A stretch of 64,000 nucleotides of DNA, from positions 1,643,249-1,707,248 of the forward strand of contig CP046522.1 of assembly GCA_009738435.1 (NCBI GenBank), given 5' to 3'. Each line of letters starts with the position of its first letter. The first letter of the stretch is position 1. The notes under the pieces are model-generated. The model was not told the origin of the DNA. It did no database searches and was given only the letters and a program-made list of their open reading frames with translations. This stretch comes from Clostridium bovifaecis (lineage in GTDB: Bacteria > Bacillota > Clostridia > Clostridiales > Clostridiaceae). Positions 41,584 through 49,934 of this stretch are shown one piece after another. The position numbers were made by a program, and so were the translations under genes.

Positions 41584-41599
41584 AGTTATTTAAAAATTT

Positions 41600-41630
41600 G
41601 CTTAGAATATTTTTTATTCTAAGCTTTTTT
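41600..41630 (+). terminator. Rho-independent terminator
   Basis: GCTTAGAATA and TATTCTAAGC form a perfect 10-bp stem around a short T loop, followed by six T. It ends the maf1-glycosyltransferase transcription unit. A weak sigma-D-like TAAG/CGATAAA pair (41620-41646) overlaps it. Confidence 0.93.
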
Positions 41631-41715
41631 ATTTTTTTACGATAAATAATATAAAGTATATTATTACAAAAAAGTCAATGAAAATCTTAATTATTTAGAA
41701 AGAAGTGAAATAAAT

Positions 41716-41796
41716 ATGTATTTTAAACATTTAACGGCGGAAGTAAGTGAATAAGCCGAGATAGGAGAAGGAATCTTTGATTATAATTAATGAAGA
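41716..41796 (+). pseudogene. N-terminal remnant of a hexapeptide-repeat acyltransferase (WbpD/PglD type)
   Basis: From ATG 41716, after AGAAGTGAAATAAAT, the frame reads MYFKHLTAEVSE, a TAA, then AEIGEGIFDYN and another stop. The spacing and wording match the start of bacterial left-handed beta-helix sugar N-acetyltransferases (typically AEVS-D/E-K-AEIGEGT...). The first stop sits where lysine (AAA) is expected, a single-base change, and nothing of the remaining protein follows. It precedes a Gfo/Idh/MocA oxidoreductase, the usual partner of WbpD-type enzymes in diacetamido-sugar pathways. Confidence 0.5.
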
Positions 41797-41832
41797 GATA
41801 TCAGAAAGTATTTTATTAGAGGGGGTGTAAGT

Positions 41833-42819
41833 TTGAATAAAGTTAGGCTCGGAATTATAGGAATAGGTAGAATTGGAATAAATCATGCTAGAATAGCTAC
41901 AACATTAGACAATATAGATTTAGTAGGTTATTGTGATATAATTAAAGAAAAGGCAAATTATGCAGGAAGTAAATATGGAGTTAAGGTCTACTATGATTAC
42001 AAAGAGATGGTAGATTGTGTTGATGCAGTAATTGTATGTGTTCAAACAGAGATTCATTATGAAATAGCTCGATTTTTTATAGAGAATAGAAAGCATGTTC
42101 TAATTGAAAAGCCAATAACAATAAATGTTATTGAAGCAGAAAACTTAATTGAACTTGCACAGAAAAAAGAAATAGTTTTATCTTGTGGTCATGTGGAGAG
42201 ATTTAATTCAGCAGTAATAGCTCTTAACGATATTATTAATATCAATAATATTATATCGATAAGTGTTAAAAGAATGAGTCCAATGGATTATAGAGTTAAA
42301 GATATAGATGTAGTTTCAGATTTAATGATACATGATATAGATATAATATTAAGTTTAATGAAGCCGTATAAGGTTATTAATGTTATGGCTATGAAAAGCA
42401 TAGTTAAGTCCGATTCTAAAGAAAGAAATCATGCAGATTATTGTGTGGCTCAGTTAGAATTTGAAAATGGAGCTATAGCAGATTTAACTGCTAGTAGAGT
42501 CACAGAAAAAAAGATAAGAAAACTATATATAAATGAATTAGATAGATTTATAGAAGTAAATTATTTAGATAAAGGCTTGACTACGTATAAGAATTTTACA
42601 GCTATGTTAGGGGAAAGTTCGATTTGTAATAAGGATACAAAATATCAAGAAGAGTCACTTATTCAAAAAATTTTTACTAATAGTAGAGATTCGCTATATG
42701 AAGAACAGAAAAATTTTATAAATGCTATATTAGGACTAGATAAATTGAAAGTAACTGGAAAGGATGCTGTAGAGGCTTTAAAAATAGTTAAAAGAATACA
42801 AGAAAAGATTTATGCTTAG
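41833..42819 (+). CDS. Gfo/Idh/MocA family NAD-dependent sugar oxidoreductase (WbpB-like)
   Basis: This 328-residue protein has the N-terminal Rossmann fold (RLGIIGIGRIGINHARIA), the EKP motif (HVLIEKPITIN) and the C-terminal alpha/beta domain with SCGHVERFNSAV and SDLMIHDIDIILSLM. The style is that of UDP-N-acetylhexosaminuronate or related nucleotide-sugar 3-dehydrogenases. These act together with an aminotransferase and an acetyltransferase; here only a dead acetyltransferase fragment lies upstream, so the pathway is incomplete in this window. Start TTG at 41833 after GAGGGGGTGTAAG. Its substrate is not determinable by eye. Confidence 0.82.
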   Translation: MNKVRLGIIGIGRIGINHARIATTLDNIDLVGYCDIIKEKANYAGSKYGVKVYYDYKEMVDCVDAVIVCVQTEIHYEIARFFIENRKHVLIEKPITINVIEAENLIELAQKKEIVLSCGHVERFNSAVIALNDIININNIISISVKRMSPMDYRVKDIDVVSDLMIHDIDIILSLMKPYKVINVMAMKSIVKSDSKERNHADYCVAQLEFENGAIADLTASRVTEKKIRKLYINELDRFIEVNYLDKGLTTYKNFTAMLGESSICNKDTKYQEESLIQKIFTNSRDSLYEEQKNFINAILGLDKLKVTGKDAVEALKIVKRIQEKIYA

Positions 42820-42846
42820 TATATAGAAAATATGGAGGAAACGTTT

Positions 42847-44073
42847 ATGGAAAGAAGTATTGAGGTTTTGCAAACTAAGGAAGAAAATTATACATTAGCT
42901 ATTAATAATGTTCTTTTGCATAGCAAATATTATCCTTTTAAAGAAGTCGAAATATTTGTAGAGAATAATTTAGATAAAATTAAAGATAAAAAATTTATTC
43001 TAATTTATGGAATTGGGCTAGGATACCACTTGAAAAAAATAATGAAGATAATAGCTAACGATTGTAAGGTTTTTGCTTTTGATGCAGATATAGAAATAAT
43101 TAAGAAAAGTGAAGAGTTAGGTATGCTAGATGAGCTAAAAAAGGATAAAAGAATAAAGTTATTCTACAAGTATAATAAAGAATTTTTTAGAGAATTATCT
43201 GAAAAAATGACTTTAGTAAAAGATATTATAATATATAAGCCTTCACTAAGAATTTTGCCATCAAAATATAAGGAATTGAAGAATCTATTAAATTCCTATG
43301 AGTTATCTAAAATAGCTATAGAAAGATTCGGGGATATAGCAAAGGATAATTACTATGCTAATATAAATGAACAAAGTGAAAGTATTAAGGATTTCTTAAA
43401 TATAATGAATTTTAGTGATAGACCAATTGTAATAGTTTCAGGAGGTCCTTCTTTAGAATATGATTTATTAAACTTAAAAAAATATAGAAATAAGGTATAT
43501 ATTTTTGCCTTGGGTAGAACAATTGATATTTTAATGAAGAATAATATACTACCGGATATAATTACAATAATTGATCCACAAAATATAGTATATGAACAAA
43601 TGAAGGACTATTTAGAACTAGACATACCTTTATGTTTTTTAAGTACAGCATGTAGTGTGGCAGTAAAAAACTATAAGGGACCTAAGTACATATTTTTTAA
43701 TGATTTCGACGAAAAAAATAAGGATAAAATTATTATTAATACTGGAAAATCAGTAGCAGTAGCTGCATTAGATATAGCAGTAAAATCTGGTTCAAAACAA
43801 ATTATTTTCGTAGGACAAGATTTAGCATATTTAAATAATAAGTTCCATGCTGGCGATAGGGTAGAAGAAAAAGTTAGTTCAATATCAAAGGGAATAAAAA
43901 AAGTAGAAGGTGTGGATGGTAATATGCTAGATACTACTATGGGACTTTTAGAATTTAAAAGGAATATTGAAAATATAATAAGTAATAATTCGGATATAGA
44001 GTTTATTAATTGTAGTAAAGGTGCAAGGATAGAAGGAACTTTAGAAAAAGATTTTGAGGTGTTGTTCGACTAA
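42847..44073 (+). CDS. Maf/DUF115 (MptE-like) flagellin glycosylation protein, intact copy
   Basis: This 408-residue protein has an N-terminal domain with LIYGIGLGYHLKKIM and the DUF115 core PIVIVSGGPSLEYDL, LDIPLCFLSTACSVAV and QIIFVGQDLAYLNNKFHAGD, ending with VEGVDGNMLDTTMGLLEFKR. It lacks the long helical C-terminus of maf1. ATG 42847 is chosen because an earlier in-frame ATG (42832) overlaps the GGAGGA ribosome site. Motility accessory factors of this family attach pseudaminic or legionaminic acid to flagellin serines and threonines; the sugar pathway is encoded at 51.8-56.5 kb. Intact frame. Confidence 0.85.
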   Translation: MERSIEVLQTKEENYTLAINNVLLHSKYYPFKEVEIFVENNLDKIKDKKFILIYGIGLGYHLKKIMKIIANDCKVFAFDADIEIIKKSEELGMLDELKKDKRIKLFYKYNKEFFRELSEKMTLVKDIIIYKPSLRILPSKYKELKNLLNSYELSKIAIERFGDIAKDNYYANINEQSESIKDFLNIMNFSDRPIVIVSGGPSLEYDLLNLKKYRNKVYIFALGRTIDILMKNNILPDIITIIDPQNIVYEQMKDYLELDIPLCFLSTACSVAVKNYKGPKYIFFNDFDEKNKDKIIINTGKSVAVAALDIAVKSGSKQIIFVGQDLAYLNNKFHAGDRVEEKVSSISKGIKKVEGVDGNMLDTTMGLLEFKRNIENIISNNSDIEFINCSKGARIEGTLEKDFEVLFD

Positions 44074-44388
44074 TATCTTACGAAAATTATTACACATATA
44101 GACTAAGTAAGTCATCAATACAAGCATTAGAAGTTATTAAAACAAGGTACTTGAGGACGGAATGGATTATTTATTGTACGTTTTCCTCGTACATTCAATT
44201 AAGCCTAGTTTAAATTGAAATGTAAAATATTTACACAAAGTTTAATGTATTGTGATTGTTTGTTTATATCTAATATGATGGAATTTTAGTATAGATGTGT
44301 GAATTTATGGTTTAATCTAAGTAGTAAGTTAGATTTATGCTATATTTAAAATATTATATATATATAGCTTATTAATTAAATATTTTAA

Positions 44389-44415
44389 TTGATAAACTTG
44401 TAATGAAAATATGAT
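44389..44415 (+). promoter_or_regulatory. Probable sigma-A promoter of the riboswitch-controlled transcript
   Basis: TTGATA at 44389-44394 and TATGAT at 44410-44415 are separated by 15 bp, shorter than ideal. The position just upstream of the riboswitch aptamer fits. The preceding 44074-44388 stretch is AT-rich and shows no gene. Confidence 0.45.
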
Positions 44416-44416
44416 A

Positions 44417-44515
44417 AGTGAAAAGGGCAAATTACGGGAAGCTGTGAGACGCAAAGCCAAGGGTCTGAACCACAACGATTGAGATTTTTGTAGATGGTAG
44501 CCGGTTGCCACAGAA
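44417..44515 (+). ncRNA. Cyclic di-GMP-I riboswitch (GEMM-I)
   Basis: The aptamer consensus is clear: GGGCAAA (44424-44430), a hairpin with a GAAG loop, then GACGCAAAGCCA (44448-44459) and GGGTCTGAACC, a variable stem, and GGTAGCCGGTTGCCA (44497-44511). These match the conserved G-rich strand, the GACGCAAAGCC core and the GGUAGCxGGUUxCC receptor of known GEMM-I aptamers such as Vc2. It lies upstream of a large secreted Ig-repeat protein, a classic target for c-di-GMP control of adhesion. A clear terminator is not visible directly after the aptamer, so the mode (ON or OFF) is undecided. Confidence 0.9.
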
Positions 44516-44599
44516 AATCATAGTTGTATTATCTATGGTCTATCTAGAGCGTATTTCTTTATAATCGTCCTTTTTCGCAAAAGAAAGGTAGGGTGTATT

Positions 44600-44647
44600 A
44601 TGAAAAAAGTTTTGGATTTGAGCAATCATTACAACATATCTTTATAA
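44600..44647 (+). CDS. Possible 15-residue leader peptide in the riboswitch leader
   Basis: ATG at 44600 follows AAGAAAGGTAGGGTGTATT and opens a 15-codon frame, MKKVLDLSNHYNISL, then TAA. It lies between the riboswitch and the surface protein gene. A ribosome site and position hint at a leader peptide, but length alone gives it no statistical support. The remainder of 44530-44946 contains an 8-bp perfect hairpin (TGTTTTGC / GCAAAACA, 44899-44925) just before the ribosome site of the next gene and nothing else I recognise. Confidence 0.25.
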   Translation: MKKVLDLSNHYNISL

Positions 44648-44946
44648 ATCTACTATCGGAAACACAGTAACTTTATGTTGATTTTCCAATGATATAAGTA
44701 CTATATTTCAGAAGATACTATGTAAAATGTCAATGGTTTAGTATTTTTTAGCAAGTATTTAGTTGAGTTAATTAATATCCTGTTTAATGAGTAAGGGTTA
44801 TACTAAACAGTTACAAAATGATTATGACAAAAGGATAAGAGTATAGAGACGTGAGCCTAAAGTAATGTTCTACGACAGTTGTCTTAAGGAATATCTAATG
44901 TTTTGCTATTTTTCGATGCAAAACAATCGGAAAGAAGGGAAAATTT

Positions 44947-47900
44947 ATGTATAATAAGAAAAAGTTATTTAATAGATTATTGATACAGTTAATGGTACTT
45001 GCATTAATATTTACTCCATCAATTGCTTTAGCAATTGATGTTATTATTATTGATCCAACACCGGATACAACTCCTCCTGTGTTAACAAGTTTAAGCATAT
45101 CCTCAGATCAAGCATCACCAGGAAATCCTGTTAAAGTTACTGTAGAAGTTAGTGATGAATTATCGGGAGTGAACAGTGTTTATATATGTTATAGAAAACC
45201 TAGTGGGAATAGTACAGGAACCTTTCTTTATTTAAATCAGACTACCCAAAAATATGAAGGAACTATTAATATCGGTAATTATGATGAAGCGGGTGAATGG
45301 GTATTAAGTTATCTAACTTTAACTGATAAAAAGGATAACAGTGGGTATGTATATGATGTCAATAGCACTTATTCAGGGCAAAAATTTGATTTTTCGCCTT
45401 ATAAGTTTACCGTTTCAGGAGTTTCAATTCCACCAATAACACCAGAGCCAACTGATAAGATTCCTCCTGTTCTAAATAGTATTACTATAAGTACTTCTCA
45501 AGTTAGTGGTCCTGACACAGTAAAGCTGATAGCAGATGTCAGCGACGATGACACCGGAGTATATAGCGTTTCGGCAAATTATTCAAAACTAAGTGGCAGA
45601 TTTTATTCTTTAAGTTTATATTTTAATAGTAGTACTGGTAAATATGAAGGAAATATTACAATTGATCAATATGATGAAATAGGAGATTGGAAGCTTAATT
45701 CTATATATTTAAAGGATAGGGCTGGAAACTACAAGTATATATATGATTCTACTCTCAATCCAAGTAGTTCAGAAAAGCAAGATTTTAGCAATTGTAAAAT
45801 TTATGTAAAAGGTATAACTCCAGATTCAATTGCTCCATTACTTAAGGATCTTAGTATAAATTTGTTTCAAAGTACTAACAACACTGCCACAATTAAACTT
45901 ACTGCAACAATTAGTGATGATTTGTCTGGTGTAAGTACAAGCTATGTATATGGTATTTATGCAAAACCTAGTGGCAAAACTATGACCGTAAGATTTAATT
46001 TGAATGGAACTACAGGGAAATATGAATCATCTATCCCTATTGATAGATATGATGAACTTGGCGAATGGAAATTGCTTTATATACATGCCGAGGACAAAAA
46101 AGGTAATTCTAGAACAATTAATGGTAGCCTGATCGAAACATGGCAAAATACATCAACTGAATGGAATTTTAGGCCATATTATTTCAATGTAATGGGAGTT
46201 ATTGTAGTACCTCCTGCTGTTCCATCGAGTGTTGAGTTATCTCCTAAAGCTATTACCATGAACCCTGGGGAAACTCAGCCGTTAAAAGTAAAATTGAACA
46301 TGTCGGATGGTACATCAAAAGACGTTACGGTGATTTCAAGTGGAACAGAATACACTAGCTCTAGTGAGGAGATTAGCATAGATGCAAATGGACAAGTTAC
46401 TGTAAGTCCAAATGCAAAACCTGGAACAATTACTATAGGAGTACGTAATAGAAATTTGTATGATGATTGTAAAATAACTATTCCAGGTGCTGAAAAAGAA
46501 AGTTATATTATTGTTAATCCTTTAAGTGTCACTCTTTCTCCTGGACAAAATACAAAGCTTAATATTGTGGCAAAACTAGTAAATGATACGACAAATAATG
46601 TAATTACAAATGATGTAACTGATGATGTAGAAACAACTTATACAAGTGATAATACCTCTCTAGTTAATGTAACGAATAAAGGAGTAATTTCTATTCCTGC
46701 AGAGGCTAAATCGGGTTCTACTAAAATTTTAATAAATTATAAGGGGATAACAGCTGAAACTACGGTTACAGTTACAGGACCACCGACTATTAAAGCTATT
46801 TCTATGACACCTGCAATAGCAGATATTAACTTTGGAAGACGGTTCCAATTGAGTGTGTGGGCAACAATGTCGGATGGCACCACAAAAGATGTGACTAATG
46901 GTTCAACTGGCACAACTTATACAACATCAGATTCCAAAAGAGCAACAGTAGATGCAGATGGATTAGTCAGTATTGGTGAGGAAGCGATTAGTGGAAAAGT
47001 AACGATAAAAGCAATTAACAATAACCAAATAGCGCAATCAGTAATTACAATAAACGGTATTCCAGTGTTGACAGGTATTCAAGTTATCCCTGATACATTA
47101 ACAATGAAACCAGGGGCTAGTGAAAATCTTAAAGTTATGGGAGTATATTCTGATGGAAGTACAAAGGATATAACAAATAGTAGTAATGGGACAAGATATA
47201 CAAGTGGATATGGTTCAAGGGCAACAGTAAATGCTGATGGATTAGTAACAATACCAGCAAATGCAACAGAGGGCGGCGTAGCCATTACAGTACAGAGCAA
47301 TGGATTTACAGCGAAGGCAGTGCTTACAGTACAAAAGGATCAATCAAATGTAATAAAAAGTATAGCAGTAACGCCTGTAAGCGCAACACTAAAGGCAGGA
47401 GAAACAGAGCAGCTAACCGTAATAGCAACCATGGGGGATGGAAGTACAAAAGATATAACAAATAGTAGCAATGGGACAAGATATACAAGTGGATATGGTT
47501 CAAGGGCAACAGTAAATGCTGATGGATTAGTAACAATACCAGCAAATGCAACAGAGGGCGGCGTAGCCATTACAGTACAGAGCAATGGATTTACAGCGAA
47601 GGCAGTGCTTACAGTACAAAAGGATCAATCAAATGTAATAAAAAGTATAGCAGTAACGCCTGTAAGCGCAACACTAAAGGCAGGAGAAACAGAGCAGCTA
47701 ACCGTAATAGCAACCATGGGGGATGGAAGTACAAAAGATATAACAAATAGTAGCAATGGGACAAGATATACAAGTGGATATGGTTCAAGGGCAACAGTAA
47801 ATGCTGATGGATTAGTAACAATACCAGCAAATGCAACAGAGGGCGGCGTAGCCATTACAGTACAGAGCAATGGATTTACAGCGAAGGCAGTGCTTACAGT

Positions 47901-49050
47901 ACAAAAGGATCAATCAAATGTAATAAAAAGTATAGCAGTAACGCCTGTAAGCGCAACACTAAAGGCAGGAGAAACAGAGCAGCTAACCGTAATAGCAACC
48001 ATGGGGGATGGAAGTACAAAAGATATAACAAATAGTAGCAATGGGACAAGATATACAAGTGGATATGGTTCAAGGGCAACAGTAAATGCTGATGGATTAG
48101 TAACAATACCAGCAAATGCAACAGAGGGCGGCGTAGCCATTACAGTACAGAGCAATGGATTTACAGCGAAGGCAGTGCTTACAGTACAAAAGGATCAATC
48201 AAATGTAATAAAAAGTATAGCAGTAACGCCTGTAAGCGCAACACTAAAGGCAGGAGAAACAGAGCAGCTAACCGTAATAGCAACCATGGGGGATGGAAGT
48301 ACAAAAGATATAACAAATAGTAGCAATGGGACAAGATATACAAGTGGATATGGTTCAAGGGCAACAGTAAATGCTGATGGATTAGTAACAATACCAGCAA
48401 ATGCAACAGAGGGCGGCGTAGCCATTACAGTACAGAGCAATGGATTTACAGCGAAGGCAGTGCTTACAGTACAAAAGGATCAATCAAATGTAATAAAAAG
48501 TATAGCAGTAACGCCTGTAAGCGCAACACTAAAGGCAGGAGAAACAGAGCAGCTAACCGTAATAGCAACCATGGGGGATGGAAGTACAAAAGATATAACA
48601 AATAGTAGCAATGGGACAAGATATACAAGTGGATATGGTTCAAGGGCAACAGTAAATGCTGATGGATTAGTAACAATACCAGCAAATGCAACAGAGGGCG
48701 GCGTAGCCATTACAGTACAGAGCAATGGATTTACAGCGAAGGCAGTGCTTACAGTACAAAAGGATCAATCAAATGTAATAAAAAGTATAGCAGTAACGCC
48801 TGTAAGCGCAACACTAAAGGCAGGAGAAACAGAGCAGCTAACCGTAATAGCAACCATGGGGGATGGAAGTGCAAAAGATATAACAAATAGTAGCAATGGG
48901 ACAAGATATACAAGTGGATATGGTTCAAGGGCAACAGTAAATGCTGATGGATTAGTAACAATACCAGCAAATGCAACAGAGGGTAGTGTAATCATTACAA
49001 TACAGTATTTGGGGTATACTATTAGATGTCCAATTACTATAGCAAATTAA
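44947..49050 (+). CDS. Large secreted surface protein with Ig-like and tandem BIG_2-type repeats
   Basis: This 1367-residue protein has a signal peptide (basic NKKKLFNR, hydrophobic LMVLALIFTPSIALA) and is therefore exported. Three related beta-sandwich modules of about 125 residues follow (starting TPPVLTSLSIS, PPVLNSITIS, APLLKDLSIN). Then come several divergent BIG_2-like domains (pattern: xxLKAGETxQLTVxATxxDGSTKDVT), and from residue 797 six copies of a nearly identical 95-residue repeat. No LPXTG motif, cell-wall-binding domain or transmembrane anchor is visible at the C-terminus (RCPITIAN), so attachment is unclear. BIG_2 repeats are common in adhesins. Control by the upstream c-di-GMP riboswitch is expected. 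An IS66 element begins 42 bases after the stop. Confidence 0.85.
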   Translation: MYNKKKLFNRLLIQLMVLALIFTPSIALAIDVIIIDPTPDTTPPVLTSLSISSDQASPGNPVKVTVEVSDELSGVNSVYICYRKPSGNSTGTFLYLNQTTQKYEGTINIGNYDEAGEWVLSYLTLTDKKDNSGYVYDVNSTYSGQKFDFSPYKFTVSGVSIPPITPEPTDKIPPVLNSITISTSQVSGPDTVKLIADVSDDDTGVYSVSANYSKLSGRFYSLSLYFNSSTGKYEGNITIDQYDEIGDWKLNSIYLKDRAGNYKYIYDSTLNPSSSEKQDFSNCKIYVKGITPDSIAPLLKDLSINLFQSTNNTATIKLTATISDDLSGVSTSYVYGIYAKPSGKTMTVRFNLNGTTGKYESSIPIDRYDELGEWKLLYIHAEDKKGNSRTINGSLIETWQNTSTEWNFRPYYFNVMGVIVVPPAVPSSVELSPKAITMNPGETQPLKVKLNMSDGTSKDVTVISSGTEYTSSSEEISIDANGQVTVSPNAKPGTITIGVRNRNLYDDCKITIPGAEKESYIIVNPLSVTLSPGQNTKLNIVAKLVNDTTNNVITNDVTDDVETTYTSDNTSLVNVTNKGVISIPAEAKSGSTKILINYKGITAETTVTVTGPPTIKAISMTPAIADINFGRRFQLSVWATMSDGTTKDVTNGSTGTTYTTSDSKRATVDADGLVSIGEEAISGKVTIKAINNNQIAQSVITINGIPVLTGIQVIPDTLTMKPGASENLKVMGVYSDGSTKDITNSSNGTRYTSGYGSRATVNADGLVTIPANATEGGVAITVQSNGFTAKAVLTVQKDQSNVIKSIAVTPVSATLKAGETEQLTVIATMGDGSTKDITNSSNGTRYTSGYGSRATVNADGLVTIPANATEGGVAITVQSNGFTAKAVLTVQKDQSNVIKSIAVTPVSATLKAGETEQLTVIATMGDGSTKDITNSSNGTRYTSGYGSRATVNADGLVTIPANATEGGVAITVQSNGFTAKAVLTVQKDQSNVIKSIAVTPVSATLKAGETEQLTVIATMGDGSTKDITNSSNGTRYTSGYGSRATVNADGLVTIPANATEGGVAITVQSNGFTAKAVLTVQKDQSNVIKSIAVTPVSATLKAGETEQLTVIATMGDGSTKDITNSSNGTRYTSGYGSRATVNADGLVTIPANATEGGVAITVQSNGFTAKAVLTVQKDQSNVIKSIAVTPVSATLKAGETEQLTVIATMGDGSTKDITNSSNGTRYTSGYGSRATVNADGLVTIPANATEGGVAITVQSNGFTAKAVLTVQKDQSNVIKSIAVTPVSATLKAGETEQLTVIATMGDGSAKDITNSSNGTRYTSGYGSRATVNADGLVTIPANATEGSVIITIQYLGYTIRCPITIAN
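47152..48985 (+). repeat. 285-bp in-frame tandem repeats
   Basis: Units begin at 47335, 47620, 47905, 48190, 48475 and 48760, exactly 285 bp (95 codons) apart, and look identical at DNA level apart from one base change in the last (GCA for ACA near 48871) and its diverged end after 48982. A partial copy precedes them from 47152. Identity at third codon positions shows recent expansion or homogenisation, so copy number is likely to vary between cells or be misassembled. Confidence 0.97.
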
Positions 49051-49177
49051 ATTTATTTAGAATTAGAATATCTAATTACCTAAGTTTTGTACGTAAGCGT
49101 AAAAAATTAAGTACCTAGATAGCATGACTTTTCATTGATAAACTTATTTCATAAGATTATTATTGGGAGGATAAATT

Positions 49178-49501
49178 ATGTCTACGAAATTAGATAATGC
49201 AACCTGGGAGGAATATGTTAATAAGTTTGATGCATGTAAAGGTGAATTAACTGTGAAAGATTTTTGTATAGAAAACAAGCTTTCCAAAGGCCAATTTTAT
49301 TATCATAAAAGAAGGTTAGAGAAAGGAAGTTCCTCAACAGTTTTTCATTCCATTTCATTAACTAAGCAAGATAATATAGAAGAGAATATTGCTGCTTCAA
49401 AAGAAGTGAAAATTACCGTAGGTAATGCCAATATAACTATTCCTGTTAGCGAAGCTACCTTAATTACATCAATAGTTAGGGAGCTAGCCAACAGATGCTA
49501 A
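49178..49501 (+). CDS. tnpA: IS66 family accessory protein TnpA
   Basis: This 107-residue IS66 OrfA protein has an N-terminal helix-turn-helix-like region (WEEYVNKFDACKGELTVKDF, CIENKLSKGQFYYHKRRLEK) and a less conserved C-terminal part. GGGAGGATAAATT precedes the ATG. Its end overlaps the tnpB start by 7 bases, as usual in IS66 elements. It is needed with TnpB and TnpC for transposition. Confidence 0.9.
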   Translation: MSTKLDNATWEEYVNKFDACKGELTVKDFCIENKLSKGQFYYHKRRLEKGSSSTVFHSISLTKQDNIEENIAASKEVKITVGNANITIPVSEATLITSIVRELANRC

Positions 49502-49845
49502 ATATAGATAAGGTAGAAAAAGTCTACCTTGCCTGCGGCTACACGGATTTGAGAAAAAGTATTGATGGATTAGTTATGATAGTGGAGAATCAATTTAAGC
49601 TAGATCCTTTTGATAAAGCACTATTTGTTTTTTGTAACAAACAAATGGATAAGTTAAAAATACTTCATTTTGATGAAGGATTTTGGTTATATTATCATCG
49701 TTTAGAAGCTAATCGCTTCAAATGGCCTGCTACTACGGAAGAAGCTTTAAAGGTAAATATTGAAGAATTACGTTGGCTTTTAAAAGGCTACGAAGTAAGA
49801 ACAAAGTCTAAGTTTAAACCTATAAAACAAAGTAATTGTTTTTAA
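49495..49845 (+). CDS. tnpB: IS66 family accessory protein TnpB
   Basis: This 116-residue TnpB has the highly conserved IS66 OrfB signature: VYLACGYTDLRKSIDGL, LFVFCNKQMDKLKILHFDEG and FWLYYHRLEANRFKWP. The normal length and complete motifs indicate an intact gene. It is translationally coupled to tnpA. Not to be confused with the RNA-guided TnpB of IS605 elements. Two hairpins lie after the stop (CCCTTG...CAAGGG and TTTGATAT...ATATCAAA, 49861-49920), before tnpC. Confidence 0.95.
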   Translation: MLNIDKVEKVYLACGYTDLRKSIDGLVMIVENQFKLDPFDKALFVFCNKQMDKLKILHFDEGFWLYYHRLEANRFKWPATTEEALKVNIEELRWLLKGYEVRTKSKFKPIKQSNCF

Positions 49846-49934
49846 AATATATTAGCAAAACCCTTGGAAGTCCTTTATTTTCAAGGGTTTATTTGATATA
49901 ATTAATATATCAAATAAATGCTGAAGAGGTAATT

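Noticed and set aside
41620..41646. Sigma-D promoter upstream of the acyltransferase remnant (TAAG and CGATAAA)
   Set aside because: The spacing is one base shorter than in the other six sites and it overlaps a terminator; too weak to list as a feature.
44820..44946. Group I intron or second riboswitch in the leader of the surface protein
   Set aside because: A few words resemble group I core elements (AAGAGTATAGAG), but no pairing partner for P7 and no conserved aptamer core could be found.
47152..48985. CRISPR-like regular repeats
   Set aside because: Units are 285 bp, contiguous without unique spacers, and in frame within a coding gene.
47079..48995. Repeated minus-strand frames of 75-81 codons every 285 bp
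   Set aside because: They are shadows of the tandem repeats in the plus-strand surface protein and merely repeat at the same period; no start context.
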